The translations under genes were made by a program, and so were the position numbers. From Batkoa obscura (Eukaryota > Entomophthoromycota > Entomophthoromycetes > Entomophthorales > Batkoaceae): a DNA stretch of 64,000 nucleotides. The stretch covers positions 682,001-746,000 of the forward strand of contig JASVEC010000023.1 of NCBI GenBank assembly GCA_030770535.1, in the 5' to 3' direction. Below are positions 1 to 12,287 of this stretch, in pieces; position 1 is the first letter of the stretch; every line of letters begins with the position of its first letter. The notes under the pieces were generated by a model. That model was not told the DNA's origin and did not search any database. It saw only the letters and a program-made list of their open reading frames with translations.

Positions 1-1017
<1,017 letters not shown>

Positions 1018-1159
1018 GATGAGGTTGATATGAAAATTAAATTGAAGTGATCGTTGTCTATTTATAAATAAATGTAATAAAATAACTCAGTTTAAATAAA
1101 TACTTAACTTTTATTTTGTTTTATTATACTCTTATTCTATTATGTACTTGTTTTATTTA

Positions 1160-2259
1160 TTAGTTATATTTAACTAACATAATTCCATCCCAGCTTGGTA
1201 ATAAAAAAGAATTGGTACGTTGATCATTGATTACTTTTTTATTAAACTCATTTAATTTATAAGCTATGCCTTTTTTAACATTATTATTATTATTATTATC
1301 TTCTATCTTTGGTACTTCACCATGGAATAAAACTATTAAAATATTAATTATTAATTATATAATGTATATTAATAATATAATGAAATGTTTAATTTAACTG
1401 AAACTCACCATTATCAATTATTAGTAAACCATTTTTTGTTAACAATTTTTCTTCAATAATTAAATCATAATAGGCCCAATATTTGGATTTATTAGCATCT
1501 AAAAAAATTAGTAAATTTCAATATTTTTAAAATTAATTAAACATCTTTCAATTTACCTAAAAATATCAGATCAAATTTTAATTCTTTAGGTATATTTAAT
1601 AAACTAAAAAATGTATATTGAAAGTTTAATTATTTCAATTTCAGTTCAAATAATTAACTATACCATAACTCAATATCTTGATTAATCAACTTAATTTCTA
1701 AGTCTTTATTTCTTTCTTTAGTTAAGTAAGATTCTGCTATTTTTAAAGCTTCTAGATTGATATCTACCCCAACAAATAATTTTTGCTTTTCTTTAATATC
1801 AAAACCCCATCCTTCTTTAATAAGTCCTTCATCTCCAACACTCTTACATTCACTATATTCTTTTATCATGTTTCGTGTTTCCCAACTCCATATTTTATCT
1901 GTTTCATTTAAGTTATTGAAATTCTCTAAAATTTTAATACTTTTCTTCATACCACTTATTAAATAACTACTTGAATACCCAGTGAATGTACCTAATTCTA
2001 AGATTTTATTAATCTCTTTGTTAGAACTTAAAAATTTTAAATAAGAACCCAAATTTTTTGAGATCATTTTAGATACTTCTTTAGAAGAATAGTGAGATTG
2101 AGTCGAGTTTAATATGAGATTATCAAGGGAAAGGGAAGTAGTGGGGGCTTTTACATTTTCATAATAATCCTCGGTTGAGGTGCTAGGTGTATGTACTTGT
2201 CGATGAAAGAATAGTAAATTTGGGGTTAAAATTTTGCTTATTTTTTGGATTCTATACAT
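1160..2259 (-). CDS. Class I SAM-dependent O-methyltransferase (catechol/caffeoyl-CoA type)
   Basis: A predicted 301-residue small-molecule O-methyltransferase of the family-3 fold, which uses S-adenosylmethionine, often with a divalent metal, on hydroxyl groups. Four exons join in frame at 2259-1664, 1603-1557, 1498-1409 and 1332-1160. Motifs in order are ILELGTFTGYSSSYL (SAM-binding loop), FVGVDINLEALKIAE (acidic residue contacting SAM ribose), FDLIFLDANKSKYWAYYD (metal-binding Asp and hallmark DA-K-Y) and GLLIIDNVLFHGEV (second metal-site Asp/Asn). It ends DGIMLVKYN. The first ~35 residues (MYRIQKISKILTPNLLFFHRQ) are basic and aromatic and could be a mitochondrial presequence; that is inference. 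An insert of about 40 residues lies between the SAM loop and the VDIN motif. An ITR element sits 155 bp upstream. The natural substrate cannot be told from sequence. Confidence 0.9.
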
Positions 2260-2689
2260 TTTAAAGGAATTTCTTTGTTATTTTAAAAAACATCAATTTT
2301 TATTATTTTAGAATCTCAATCCATTTGAATTTTATGAAAAATACGTCATCAAATCAATAGTTATCCTTTATTAATTTTGTTTTTTTGTTATAAATTAACT
2401 ATAAAATAAAAATGTAAGGGGATATCTTATTTTGTTTAAGAAATTTATTAATAATTTTTCTTCTCATACAGTGCTCAAAAAATAGAAAAAGTGATAAAAC
2501 CAAAAAAAAGCACCCTTATAGATTATCTTAATTTGATATCTTTTTTCGTATATTTATTTATTTATTAATATTATATATACAAAACAACATAACTGAAGAA
2601 ATTCTCCCTTCTCTACTCTTTAGATCCAAACATTGACATTCATATTATCTTCTTCAACTAATAAAAATATTACATATGATTCTCTATTA
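2260..2689. other. Spacer between Fcp1 3' end and O-methyltransferase 5' end
   Basis: This 430-bp spacer separates two genes on the same strand, so it must hold the Fcp1 terminator and the O-methyltransferase promoter. Its middle is occupied by one ITR element (2415-2520). No convincing TATA box or other gene is visible. Confidence 0.6.
2415..2520 (-). mobile_element. ITR element (MITE-like), copy 1
   Basis: A diverged member of the ~105-bp GGGG...CCCC family, in reverse orientation (starts AAGGGGATAT, ends GCACCCTTA). It keeps the internal words TTTAAGAAATTTATTAATAATTTT and GTGCTCAAAAAATAGAAAAA. It is the only copy found in the housekeeping block, and lies just upstream of the O-methyltransferase gene. 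Confidence 0.75.
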
Positions 2690-5600
2690 TTAACTATGTA
2701 TACTTTCATTCTTATTTTTTGTTGGTGATGAACTATTTCCATTTGGATTATTGTCATTTTGCAAATTTAAACTGGTATTATTTGTATTTGTGTTTGTACT
2801 ATTCTCCTCTAATTTAATCTGTCTTTGATTATTATTTAAATTATCATTATCAATAATTAAATCTTTATTCAATGTATTTTCTAATGATAAATTTTCTTGG
2901 ATTATATTCACTTTGTTTTCTCTATAAGAAATAAAATTAATTAATTAATATATTATTAATACAAATTATTATTATTATTATTATAACTTAAATAAACTTA
3001 CTCTATAATATTATCACTCAATTCATTTTCATTTAAACTAAATAACTCAACAATATTAGGATCATAAATACCTTCTAAATTTAAATTCGTTTCATTTTGT
3101 TGAAACATATTCTCCATATTTAAATTAATTGAATTAGGATCAAACACATTATTAATAGTATTTATATCTAAATTCATTTGATTGGGATCAAACACATTAT
3201 TCATATTATTTAAATCATTCATATTTAAATTTCCATCATTTATATTTTCCATAGCTAAATTTGTATCATTTAAATTATTATTATTAGCCATAATAAATTC
3301 CATATTCTCATCTACATCATTATATAAATCTAAATCTAAATTACTACTATTATTATTATTTAATTCCGGATCATTTAATTCACTAATATCAAATTCATCT
3401 AATCCAAATGCAATATCTTTATACGGATTATCTTCTTCTTCTTCTTCTTCTTGACTTTCCAAACTCCCATTTTCTTGACTATTTGATATTGATTTTTTAG
3501 TTGGCCTAACTTCTGAATCAGGTAACGGCCGTTCCCTTTTATTGCTATATAGCTCATTCTCTTCACTAATAACAATAATAACAATTAACATTTTAATATT
3601 GAAAATAGTATAAAATAGAAGCTTACTCATAATGTTCTGGATCCGAATTTTGATGATAACTATTGTAGGATTCACTATCTAATAATGCTTCAATTATATT
3701 TTCATTACTATCTTCTTCTTCCAGTTCTCTTTCATCATCTAATTCTAAATCCTCTTCATTTATTTCTGCGCCTTCTTCTTCTCCATTTACCTCTTCTCCT
3801 TCTTCTTCCTCTTCTTCATCACTCTCCTCATATTCACCATCGTCGTATTCATCAGGATCATATTCAGACACCAAAGAAGTAAGTACGGAAGTAGCATCTG
3901 ATTCAATATCTTCATAAGAAGCATTATTATCCGTAAGTGGAGCTAAACCTTCTCTCATTTCATCTTGGTCCTTATAAAATTCAGGTGTAGTAGGAATAAA
4001 GTTGCCATCAGCAGAAGCTGTGGTTAAGAGTTTGTTTTCAGCTGTATTCGGACTTTTAAATTTTTTAGAAGTGACCATTGGACTTGAATTGTTTGGTAAA
4101 CCTTCTAATTTATATTTGAATTCTTTCAAATGCTTCCATTTTTTAATACAATCATAAAACCATTCGATTTTTATAATTGACACTTCATTCCTCATTAAGG
4201 CTGTTTTCACTTTTTCTGTGTTGGGCTAATTATAAATTGTTAGTTTAAATTTTATAACAATAATAAGCTTACCTTATTAGCAACTAAATGAGTCACGTGA
4301 GAAGTGAATGATTCTACATATTCAGCACCATAAAATTGAGCTAACCTTATTGTTTCATCTTTTTGATAACTGTTTCCCAACGGAAACATACCGGAAAACA
4401 TAATAAAACAATTTTTAAATACATTATTTCTTAGCCCTGTTAATATTGTAGCTACATCTGGTAAAGCTCTTGCTTCTTGATTGGAATTTAAATAAGCTAA
4501 TGCATCAGCTATATTTAATTCATGATTTTTATAAAATTCCTTATGAACTTTCAAAATTGTCTAATATATTATTATTATTAAATTAATCTTATGAATTTAT
4601 TAAATAATTACCTTTAGAGTATATTTTAAATGATCGTCATTATCAACGAACATAGAAGAATTTTCTTTTTGATCTAAATAGAATAAAAATTAATTTCAAT
4701 ATTTAAAAATATTACTTCTATTAACGTTTCAATCGCTAATGTAAGCTATTTAATATCCAAAAGAATAAAATTGAATGAATGGAAAATAAAGGTTTCTAAA
4801 TCATTGCATTCTTTTTATAATTAACTTAAATTCAGCGACAAACAAATTAAGTTTACCTTTATTATTATTATTGTCTTCTTGTCCAGGTTCAATAATTCTT
4901 GGATTTTTAGTTTCTGTTTTCAATACAGGCTATTTAATTTAATTAGGCATCGACATTTTATATATTATAAAAACACATACCGTATTCTTAAATTGTTCTC
5001 CGTTTATATCTCCATTTCCAAAAAAATCATCTAAATAAATAAACCAAATCAATATTTAAATATAATATAATATGATATAATATTACAAGGCCAAATTCTA
5101 ACAATATTAGGAACCCAATCCCAAACATCGTATCTATCATCTACTACAACTACCATAGATTTACCAACTGGAAATAATCTTTCAATTGTTTTTTTCTTAT
5201 CGGATCCACTTTCATCCCTTGATATAATTCTATCACCAAAATAAATCTTATTTGGATCAATAACATTACATACTTGTTCCGCATAATTCCTTGTTCCCAT
5301 TGTATACACATGAATTTCATATCGACGATATAATGAATTTAAAAAATCACTTAATCCAGGACTGTTATTTAATTATTAGTTTTATTTTAAAATATTATAT
5401 CAAATATTCTTATTTTTACCGAGGTTTGATATAATAAGTATTTGGATCAGGTGGTGAAAGTTGAAATGTTTTTATATCCTATAATATTATAAGTAATGAA
5501 TTATTATTACTATTATAAAATAATTAATTTACTTTTAATGCTTCATAATTTGGATTATTCTCGTCTTTCATATATTCACCAATTATTGGGTTGGTATTAG

Positions 5601-6278
5601 CTTGAATAACCGTTTGATCCAAATCAAGTATAAGTATAAGTCTCTTTCGTGTTAATAAATCAATCATATGTTTTTTCCCCTCTTCTTTAGCTTTCTATAA
5701 ATTTAAAATAAGTAAAATAATAAATCATTTGCATAGTAAACTTACATGTAAACTTATCCTTAGTTCATTAGAATCATGTGAAACAGGTATAAATTCATCT
5801 GTATATTGAAGGTCAAGATCCAAACTAAAATATTAGTATTGAAAAAAAATTCTAATTAAATTATAATAGATTCTTACTCATTTATATCTTTTCCACAATG
5901 ACCACACATACCATGGAATATTATTGAGTGATTACAATCGACTTTTAGTGTGAATGCTGGATGTCTATTAAATGTTAATTACAAGTTATCAAATGAATAT
6001 AATCAAATTTACTCCGGATATTCAATAATATCATCTTCTTTAATAGAAACATCATGGATAACACCATCCGTCCTTGCCTTAAAATAATCAAACATCGTTT
6101 TAACACCTACTTGTTTCATGGGACCAAAAGGATCTTCAGTGATACATTTCATCACGGGTAAATCATATTCATATAGTACAATATTATCATCTTTTTTAAC
6201 TTTATCACCCACTCGACATAACACTTCTCGTATTAATACGGGGTAATATTCACTTTTAAATACAAGTTGAGTAAACAT
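2690..6278 (-). CDS. FCP1: RNA polymerase II CTD phosphatase Fcp1
   Basis: Fcp1 removes phosphate from the C-terminal repeats of Rpb1 so that RNA polymerase II can be recycled; it acts in the nucleus with TFIIF. About ten exons are separated by short introns. Exon 1 (6278-6013) encodes the N-terminal lipoyl-like beta domain (VLCRVGDKVKKDDNIVLYEY). A short Cys/His exon follows (MCGHCGKDIN, 5964-5878), then the FCPH catalytic domain with LILILDLDQTVIQ (DxDxT nucleophile, near 5630) and VVVVDDRYDVWDWVPN (second acidic pair, near 5140). The BRCT domain starts near 4440 (NCFIMFSGMFPLGN) and ends in the next exon (VSIIKIEWFYDCIKKWKHL). The tail, encoded over 4000-2690, is very acidic, with Glu runs followed by an Asn-rich stretch, and ends ESIHS. 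In this family an acidic tail helps bind TFIIF. The Asn-rich block, with repeats of DPNxxNLxxxN type, looks like a lineage-specific insertion. Exact exon ends in the middle were only partly traced. Confidence 0.93.
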
Positions 6279-7245
6279 TAAATATTTGATTTTTTTTTAA
6301 ATTATATTATGCTGTTTTTATACTTTTTTTTAAGATTCTAGTTTTAAATGTTGATTAATTGATTGGCAGATTTTGTTGAGTTCCAAACTGGTTCATGCAT
6401 AAATATTATTTTAATTTCATTGGCTATTAAAAATCACTTGGACAAATAATTTTTATTTATTTTATAAATTCCCCTTACTTAGGAGCGCGTTATTTCAATA
6501 CCATTGAATTAATTTCAATCAATTATAACTTAATTGATATGATCTTATAATCATTCATTACATAAACTTTATCACTCATCCCATATACTCGATTTTCTTG
6601 CTTTTAACTCTTTTATTTCAAATATATTCGTAAGCATTTTCATTGAAAATTTTACGCTTTATCATTGGGTTAACAAATATTTTCAATTTTATGAGGAATT
6701 GTTACGTTTGAATGGAATTTTACTTCCATGTGGCTTTTTATTGAGCAAATTAAAAAGAAGCTTTTATTGATTCAATTTAAAAGTAAATTTAAAATTCAAA
6801 TTTGTATTTATTAAGTATAAAAATAGAAAAACTAACTTAAACTAAACTTAGAAAATATAAAATTAAATATGTTCAATCTACGTTTAAATTGGATTAAGAT
6901 TATAGAAATAATCTAAATCTAATTTTTGGGCAGATATTTTAACCTAATTTTAAAGGGTGAGATTATGGGGTTACAATTATTTTCAATTTAATAAACCTGA
7001 TGAGTATAAAAATTATTAAAATTGATTGGCTGAACTTTGTTTCTTGGTAAAGATTGATGTAATTTATAGATTTTGAGGTCAACCATTTTTAGTGATATTC
7101 ATTAATACACTATGAAATTTTGCATTTGAAAATATACACCAATGACATACAATACAGTTACTTTTAGAATAGGTTATTCGTACCAATAATATAGATGATA
7201 GTTTTATACATTTGTTAGACTATTTTTGAATATTATCAACTAGAA
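6279..7245. other. Divergent intergenic region (FCP1 / small membrane protein)
   Basis: This ~970-bp AT-rich region lies between two divergent genes and should hold both promoters. No open frame, tRNA or ITR element is visible. The only slightly GC-richer word is GGAGCGCG near 6482, of unknown meaning. Confidence 0.6.
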
Positions 7246-7533
7246 ATGAGTGGATTTCGAGGCAAAGCACCTTTATTAATTGCTGTATTAGTTGGTGTTA
7301 TTTCGGGTAATTATATCTTTCAACCTATTATTCAAGAAGCTGCAAGGTGATTGTTTATTTTTTTTGATAATTATGAATTGAATTAATTAAATTTATATAG
7401 GAATAATGATTTAATTCCCAAAGAGAATAAAAAGGAAGAAGGAAATCAGAGGATAGAAATCATTAAAACAAAAGCTAATGTAAATAGTGACCAAAACGAA
7501 GCTCAGACTCAAAGTAAATCTACAGAAAAATAA
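7246..7533 (+). CDS. Small single-pass membrane protein, 77 aa, unknown function
   Basis: Two exons (7246-7346 and 7401-7533) join in frame across a 54-nt GT-AG intron and give 77 residues. The start MSGFRGKAPLLIAVLVGVIS has a short basic N-terminus followed by one hydrophobic segment (about residues 8-22), then the motif NYIFQPIIQEAA. The rest is a charged, soluble tail rich in Lys, Glu, Asn and Gln. The layout (tiny basic start, one membrane span, xYIFQPxxQE) looks like that of small fungal mitochondrial inner-membrane or ER proteins, but I do not recognise a named family. Support comes from the clean splice junction and unbroken frame; it is too short and too split to stand out as a long frame. 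Confidence 0.7.
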
Positions 7534-7905
7534 GGTTAAAATAATCAACTTAATAGATATGAATATTTAATAAAAAAGCACAGTATTTGGTTATCTTTTT
7601 GTAATGACTTTTAGTGATATTATAAAGCTTTTAAACTTGATTCTATGTGTTTTCACAAATGTTAAAAAACAGAAGTAATGAAAATCAACTTTCAGTACTT
7701 TTAGATTTCAGAAATTGTAGAATTTATTCAATTACTAATTTTTTGATTTTTTCAAATATTAAAATCATTGTTTAATTAATTATTTAATTCATCTTTTGAA
7801 AAAGAAATCATTTTAAAAATGTATACCTTGTTGAATACTTAAAGTTTTATTAAAAACTTATTCACTCTAAATCTTTAATCATAACATAAACTTTACTTCT
7901 TCAAT
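7534..7905. other. Convergent 3' spacer
   Basis: A 372-bp AT-rich spacer between the 3' ends of two convergent genes. It presumably carries both polyadenylation regions. No gene or repeat is seen. Confidence 0.55.
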
Positions 7906-9937
7906 TTAAAGCTCATCATGTTCAATGATATTATCATTCCCAATTTTTTCATTTTCAATCTCTTTCTCTTCACAAGCAGCAGGTGTAGTCATATGAAAGT
8001 GATATTCACATTTCTCAGGTTCAGTAATTTCAGTAATTAATTCTTCAATACCACAAGTTAAGAAGAGCTAAAATAAATAAAAAGTTCAATAAATCAAATA
8101 ATTGAATTTGTTTGTTAAATAATTAACTATTAAATAGGATTCCAAATATTTACCTTAACAGATCTTTGAGGACCGTTCCAACATTGAGTACCACCAGTAT
8201 AATCTTGTTGCTGATAAGATTTATTAGACCAAGATGAAAATTTACTAAATAATTTCAATTTGTTATTACTACTTTATAATAAATTTTATAAATAATCTAG
8301 TTTTACCCCAAAAATATGTTTTCTCCATTATTAGATTTTTGATGAGCATCACCAAAAATACAAACTGTATAAACATAATCCCCTTGTGTTTTGTCAAAAC
8401 ATTTTTCATTTAAATAAGCATAAGAATTTAATGGCCCATAATCCATTGTTAATTTATCTTCAATAGATTTTAATTCGGATTCTTTATTACTTAAAGTAGA
8501 CTCTGCATTCCATAATTCTGTTCTTGCATTGGAAGCATCTGTGACAATGGTAGTAGAAAATGGATAAATAAAATTTAATAAATTATATTTGATAGATGTA
8601 TAATAAACATTAATAATAGTTTTAAAATTATTTATAATATTCTTATTAAATCCAAAACTCTCACCTTGATTACTACTATCTTTGACTTCTGATTGAGGAT
8701 CAATAATTTTAAATCGTTCATCATTATTCATATCGATTTTATTATATGATTCATGAAATTCGTTGTAAGCTGTAATTGCTCCTTTAACTGCCATATCATG
8801 ATAATTTTGATTATGATTTAATTTCAAATCTTTTAAAACATTATCTAAATGCTCAATTTTTTCTTGTAATTCTTCAATAATCGATTTTAATGTTGATACT
8901 TGATTTTCTAATAAATTGGCACGTGTAGAGGCACTTGCTTCTATAATGGAGATTAATATGAAAATACACAAATTGAAATGAATTGAAATTTACGATGATC
9001 TTTTTCAGCCTGATTCTCAATTGCTTCTTTTTCTTCTTTAATTTCTATAGATTAAATTAATTAAATTAAATTATTTAAATAATTATTAATTGAAACATAA
9101 TAAAAAAGACCTACTCTTTAACTCTTCTACTTTTAATTTAGCTTGATCAATTTCTTTTTTAATCTCTACAATTTGAGTTTCAAATTTTTCTTTTAATACA
9201 GAATATTCTTTAATATATTCGGTTTTTTTTTCTAAGCCCTATTATTATAAATATTTATGTAATTCTATATTATTCAAATGAAAAGAACCAAATACCTTTT
9301 TTAAAATTTCTTTCTTTTGATTTAATTCCTTATTAGCTTTTTCTGCTAGTTCCTTACAACGATTAGGACACTGGATTTTACCATCATATTCATCACTACC
9401 ATCACAACAAGCTTCATCTACATTATAAATATTTAATAGTTACAAATCAAAAATAACATAAAAATTTTCCAAAAAAAACTTACCACAAATACCATCATTA
9501 ACTCTTGATGATAATATTGTTGCTGGTATATGCCCTTCATTATCACAATAAAAGGTACTATTTGGACAAGCAGAGGTTCCTATATTGGTTTTTTATATTA
9601 GTTGATTCAGTAATTCATTTAATCTATTTATCATTATTTTCTTATTTACCTGGTTCATCTGACCCATCTTTACAATCACAGTAATCATCATTAACTACTT
9701 TGATATCCATTAATTTAGTGGGATTATCAAAACATGCGAATTTATTAGGATCTTGACTATATAAATTAACCTCTATTTATAAAAAAACAATACATTAGTA
9801 TTAAAAAAAGACAAAATCAACGAGACATAGATTAATTACTTACTATGTGGTGGTACCCCTCTAAGATAGTTGGGTTTTTCGCTAAGAATAATGGAAACTA
9901 AACAATTGAATAATAATAGTTTAAAACTTGAACGCAT
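7906..9937 (-). CDS. Glucosidase II beta subunit (PRKCSH-like), ER lumen
   Basis: This is the regulatory subunit of ER glucosidase II. It holds the catalytic alpha subunit in the ER and binds mannose on N-glycans while glucose is trimmed in the calnexin cycle. The start at 9937 gives a signal peptide ([19 protein letters not shown]). Next come two LDL-receptor-A-like Cys modules with calcium-site acidic residues ([18 protein letters not shown] and [17 protein letters not shown]), and a long charged coiled coil ([20 protein letters not shown] and [20 protein letters not shown]). The C-terminal MRH lectin domain carries [31 protein letters not shown] and [15 protein letters not shown]. The protein ends IIEHDEL, an exact HDEL retention signal (stop codon 7906-7908). 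At least nine exons are interrupted by short introns. The Asn/Ser-containing stretch between coiled coil and MRH domain is poorly conserved in the family. Identification is very strong. Confidence 0.95.
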
Positions 9938-10841
9938 TTTTGTAAGAAAATAAAAATAAAATTTGAGTTTATTTTTAATTATTCAATTCCACGTAACTCT
10001 AAGATAAATAGTTCATTTGTTAATTGACTTAATTAAGTTAATTCAATTTTTTTAAAATGGTGATTTTTGCCCAAAATTTAGGTTAAATCTTCTAATTCAA
10101 ATAATCGACTGGTCAATATTATATGTCCTAAAGACTTCAAAGCCCTTAAGTCCAATAAGCGTATCAATTTATTAATTGATATAAAGTAAGATAAAATAAG
10201 TCTCAATGTTTGACCAACGATAGTGGGAGGTCTTATACTCTTCCTAAATGAAGCTAATAAGGTTCAAAAGCATAGTTTTGAAAATAAATAATAAAATTGA
10301 TCTCAATAGAGGGAGTCCAAAGGAAGAGAAATTCAATTGCTCGTATACTTTGTATATAAAATACATTAATTAGCTATATTTTGATATTAATAATAAAAAA
10401 TCATTAATTTAAATAAAACAGTTCAATATTAACTTAATAAATGAAAGTAGTTTTTTAAGTTTTAATAATTTAAGTTATTATTACTAAATAATTATATTAA
10501 TAGGACTTATTTATAAATAAAATAAAAATCAATATCGAATATTTACTCATGAAACAATCAAACAATCAAAATTCTATTATAACAATTGAATATTTAATTT
10601 ATTAATCAATTCTCTTAACTTTATTATAAAATTCACTTACTAACAATGAAATCCACTTTAATTAAGTATGTTCCAGCAAATTGATTTTAATAAATTAAGT
10701 ATTCTTAATAGCCTGGGTCTTCAACACCTCTGTTATAATAAAATAATAAAATAATAAAATGATAGAATAAAAAATAAAATCATAAGTATAAATACTACAG
10801 TTCTTCCAAAATAGTACTTTTTTTTTAAAATACTCCAAAAG
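9938..10841. other. Divergent intergenic region
   Basis: This 904-bp region separates glucosidase II beta (-) from the first GPI-protein gene (+) and marks the change from intron-rich housekeeping genes to intronless ones. The right end contains a TATA box (10787-10794). A slightly GC-richer stretch at 10205-10330 shows no open frame or tRNA fold that I can recognise. Confidence 0.55.
10787..10794 (+). promoter_or_regulatory. TATA box of first GPI-protein gene
   Basis: TATAAATA lies 48 bp before the ATG at 10842, in otherwise plain AT-rich DNA. The spacing matches the other intronless genes in this window. Confidence 0.55.
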
Positions 10842-11441
10842 ATGAAATATTATCAATTAATCTTACTTGCATTGATTGCAACTATAATTGCCCATGAGAA
10901 TAATCATCAAAAGCAGGCCTATCCTACTTCCGATTCTACTTATACTGGCTATAATGTAGACCCTCCAAATACACCGGATATTACTAAAGTAAGTGATTCT
11001 AAATCAGAGCTCCAACCAACTTTATCAGAAGTCAATAAACAACCCACCCCAATTAATGAATCTGAAAGTCCAACCAAAATTGAAAGTTCAACAGAAACGA
11101 AAGTAACTGATGATAGTATTCAAACTACTGATAAAACTGTTGATCAATCTACTTCTAATACGGGATCTATACAAACTAGTAATAATCCAACTTCATCAAT
11201 CGAATCAATGGAAACAAGCTCAGATTTAAGTTCTCAAGAACTATCCAAAACATATGAAAGTAAACAAACCTCAACTTCTCAAGATCTTTCTAAAGAAACT
11301 GAAAAATCAAGCTTTACTAAAAGTTCCACTTCAACTTCTAATACTAAAAGTAAAACTAACTCAACTACATCCAATTCTTATCTTCTTAATCTCTATCCAG
11401 CTTCCGCTTTGCTTGTTATTATTGCAACTCTTTCAGTTTAA
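10842..11441 (+). CDS. Secreted Ser/Thr-rich GPI-anchored cell-wall protein, 199 aa
   Basis: A single-exon, 199-residue surface protein. Residues 1-17 (MKYYQLILLALIATIIA) are a signal peptide. The middle (about 20-175) is low-complexity Ser/Thr/Asn/Lys/Glu with no repeats, typical of an O-mannosylated stalk. The last ~25 residues (SNSYLLNLYPASALLVIIATLSV) form a small-residue omega site plus a hydrophobic tail, the layout of a GPI-attachment signal. No Cys residues or enzymatic motif are present. The signal peptide and tail resemble those of the two genes that follow (12288 and 15326), so the three look like a local family. Likely role is structural or adhesive in the wall; that is inference from architecture only. 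Confidence 0.85.
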   Translation: MKYYQLILLALIATIIAHENNHQKQAYPTSDSTYTGYNVDPPNTPDITKVSDSKSELQPTLSEVNKQPTPINESESPTKIESSTETKVTDDSIQTTDKTVDQSTSNTGSIQTSNNPTSSIESMETSSDLSSQELSKTYESKQTSTSQDLSKETEKSSFTKSSTSTSNTKSKTNSTTSNSYLLNLYPASALLVIIATLSV

Positions 11442-12287
11442 TAAAGTTGAGTTTTATTTTATATTTAAAAAAATAATAGTTTTGTTTACTATTTATTTTG
11501 TTATTATTATCAGAAAAATTTAACAAAATTTGTTTTAGTTCTCATATGTACTCTAATTATTAATCATTTTATTAAATTATTATTGTTCTAGGGAATCTTA
11601 TGATTTATAAAATGTTAAGAAATTTCTTTATTAATATATATATTTATATAAATAATTCATTCAAAAATTTGTATAATACTTGAAACAGTATCTGATCTTT
11701 TTAGATATTAGTTTTTGAATTACTTTTAAATAAATAATAAACCTTTTTTTGTTAATCAGGTGAGTTATCTATTTGTTATTTACCCTATTATTATATAAAA
11801 CGAAAGCTTACTATTACAATAAACAATTATTATCTCAATTACAAAGACAAAAAACCAAACTTAACTGGACTATTTGTAAAATAATTATTAAACTATCAAT
11901 TAAATTAGAACACTTTGATATTGTTTTAACCTTAAAAAAGGTTTAAATCCTCAATTAGTTATCAAAATAGTCTTAAACTTTAAAATTTTAAGAGATAGAA
12001 ATAGGACATATCGACTTCTATAAGTGAAAATAAAGTTTACAATGGTTAAAACTACACTGTTCTAAGATAAACATATCAACGTTATAAAGATCAAAATCTA
12101 TGTTAAAATAAAATAGAGTAAATCAAACTTACAATCAATCTTGTTACTAAGAATTGAAAATAACCTAATATATTACTTAATTCTCAATTATTGCTTTAAA
12201 ATCTCAACTAATAAATCACCAAATCCTATTTCTAAAGTATATAAAACATCCACTAGATTTTTTTTATAACAATTTGATTAATAAATA
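11442..12287. other. Intergenic spacer between GPI-protein genes 1 and 2
   Basis: 846 bp of AT-rich DNA. The 3' side should hold the terminator of the first gene. A TATA box is present at 12238-12245 for the second. No other gene or ITR element is seen. Confidence 0.5.
12238..12245 (+). promoter_or_regulatory. TATA box of repeat-containing GPI-protein gene
   Basis: GTATATAAAAC centres a TATATAAA-type box about 43 bp before the ATG at 12288. Confidence 0.55.

Noticed and set aside
10205-10330. tRNA-like stretch (AAGGTTCAAAAGC)
   Set aside because: The T-arm word is imperfect and no matching acceptor or anticodon stem is visible.
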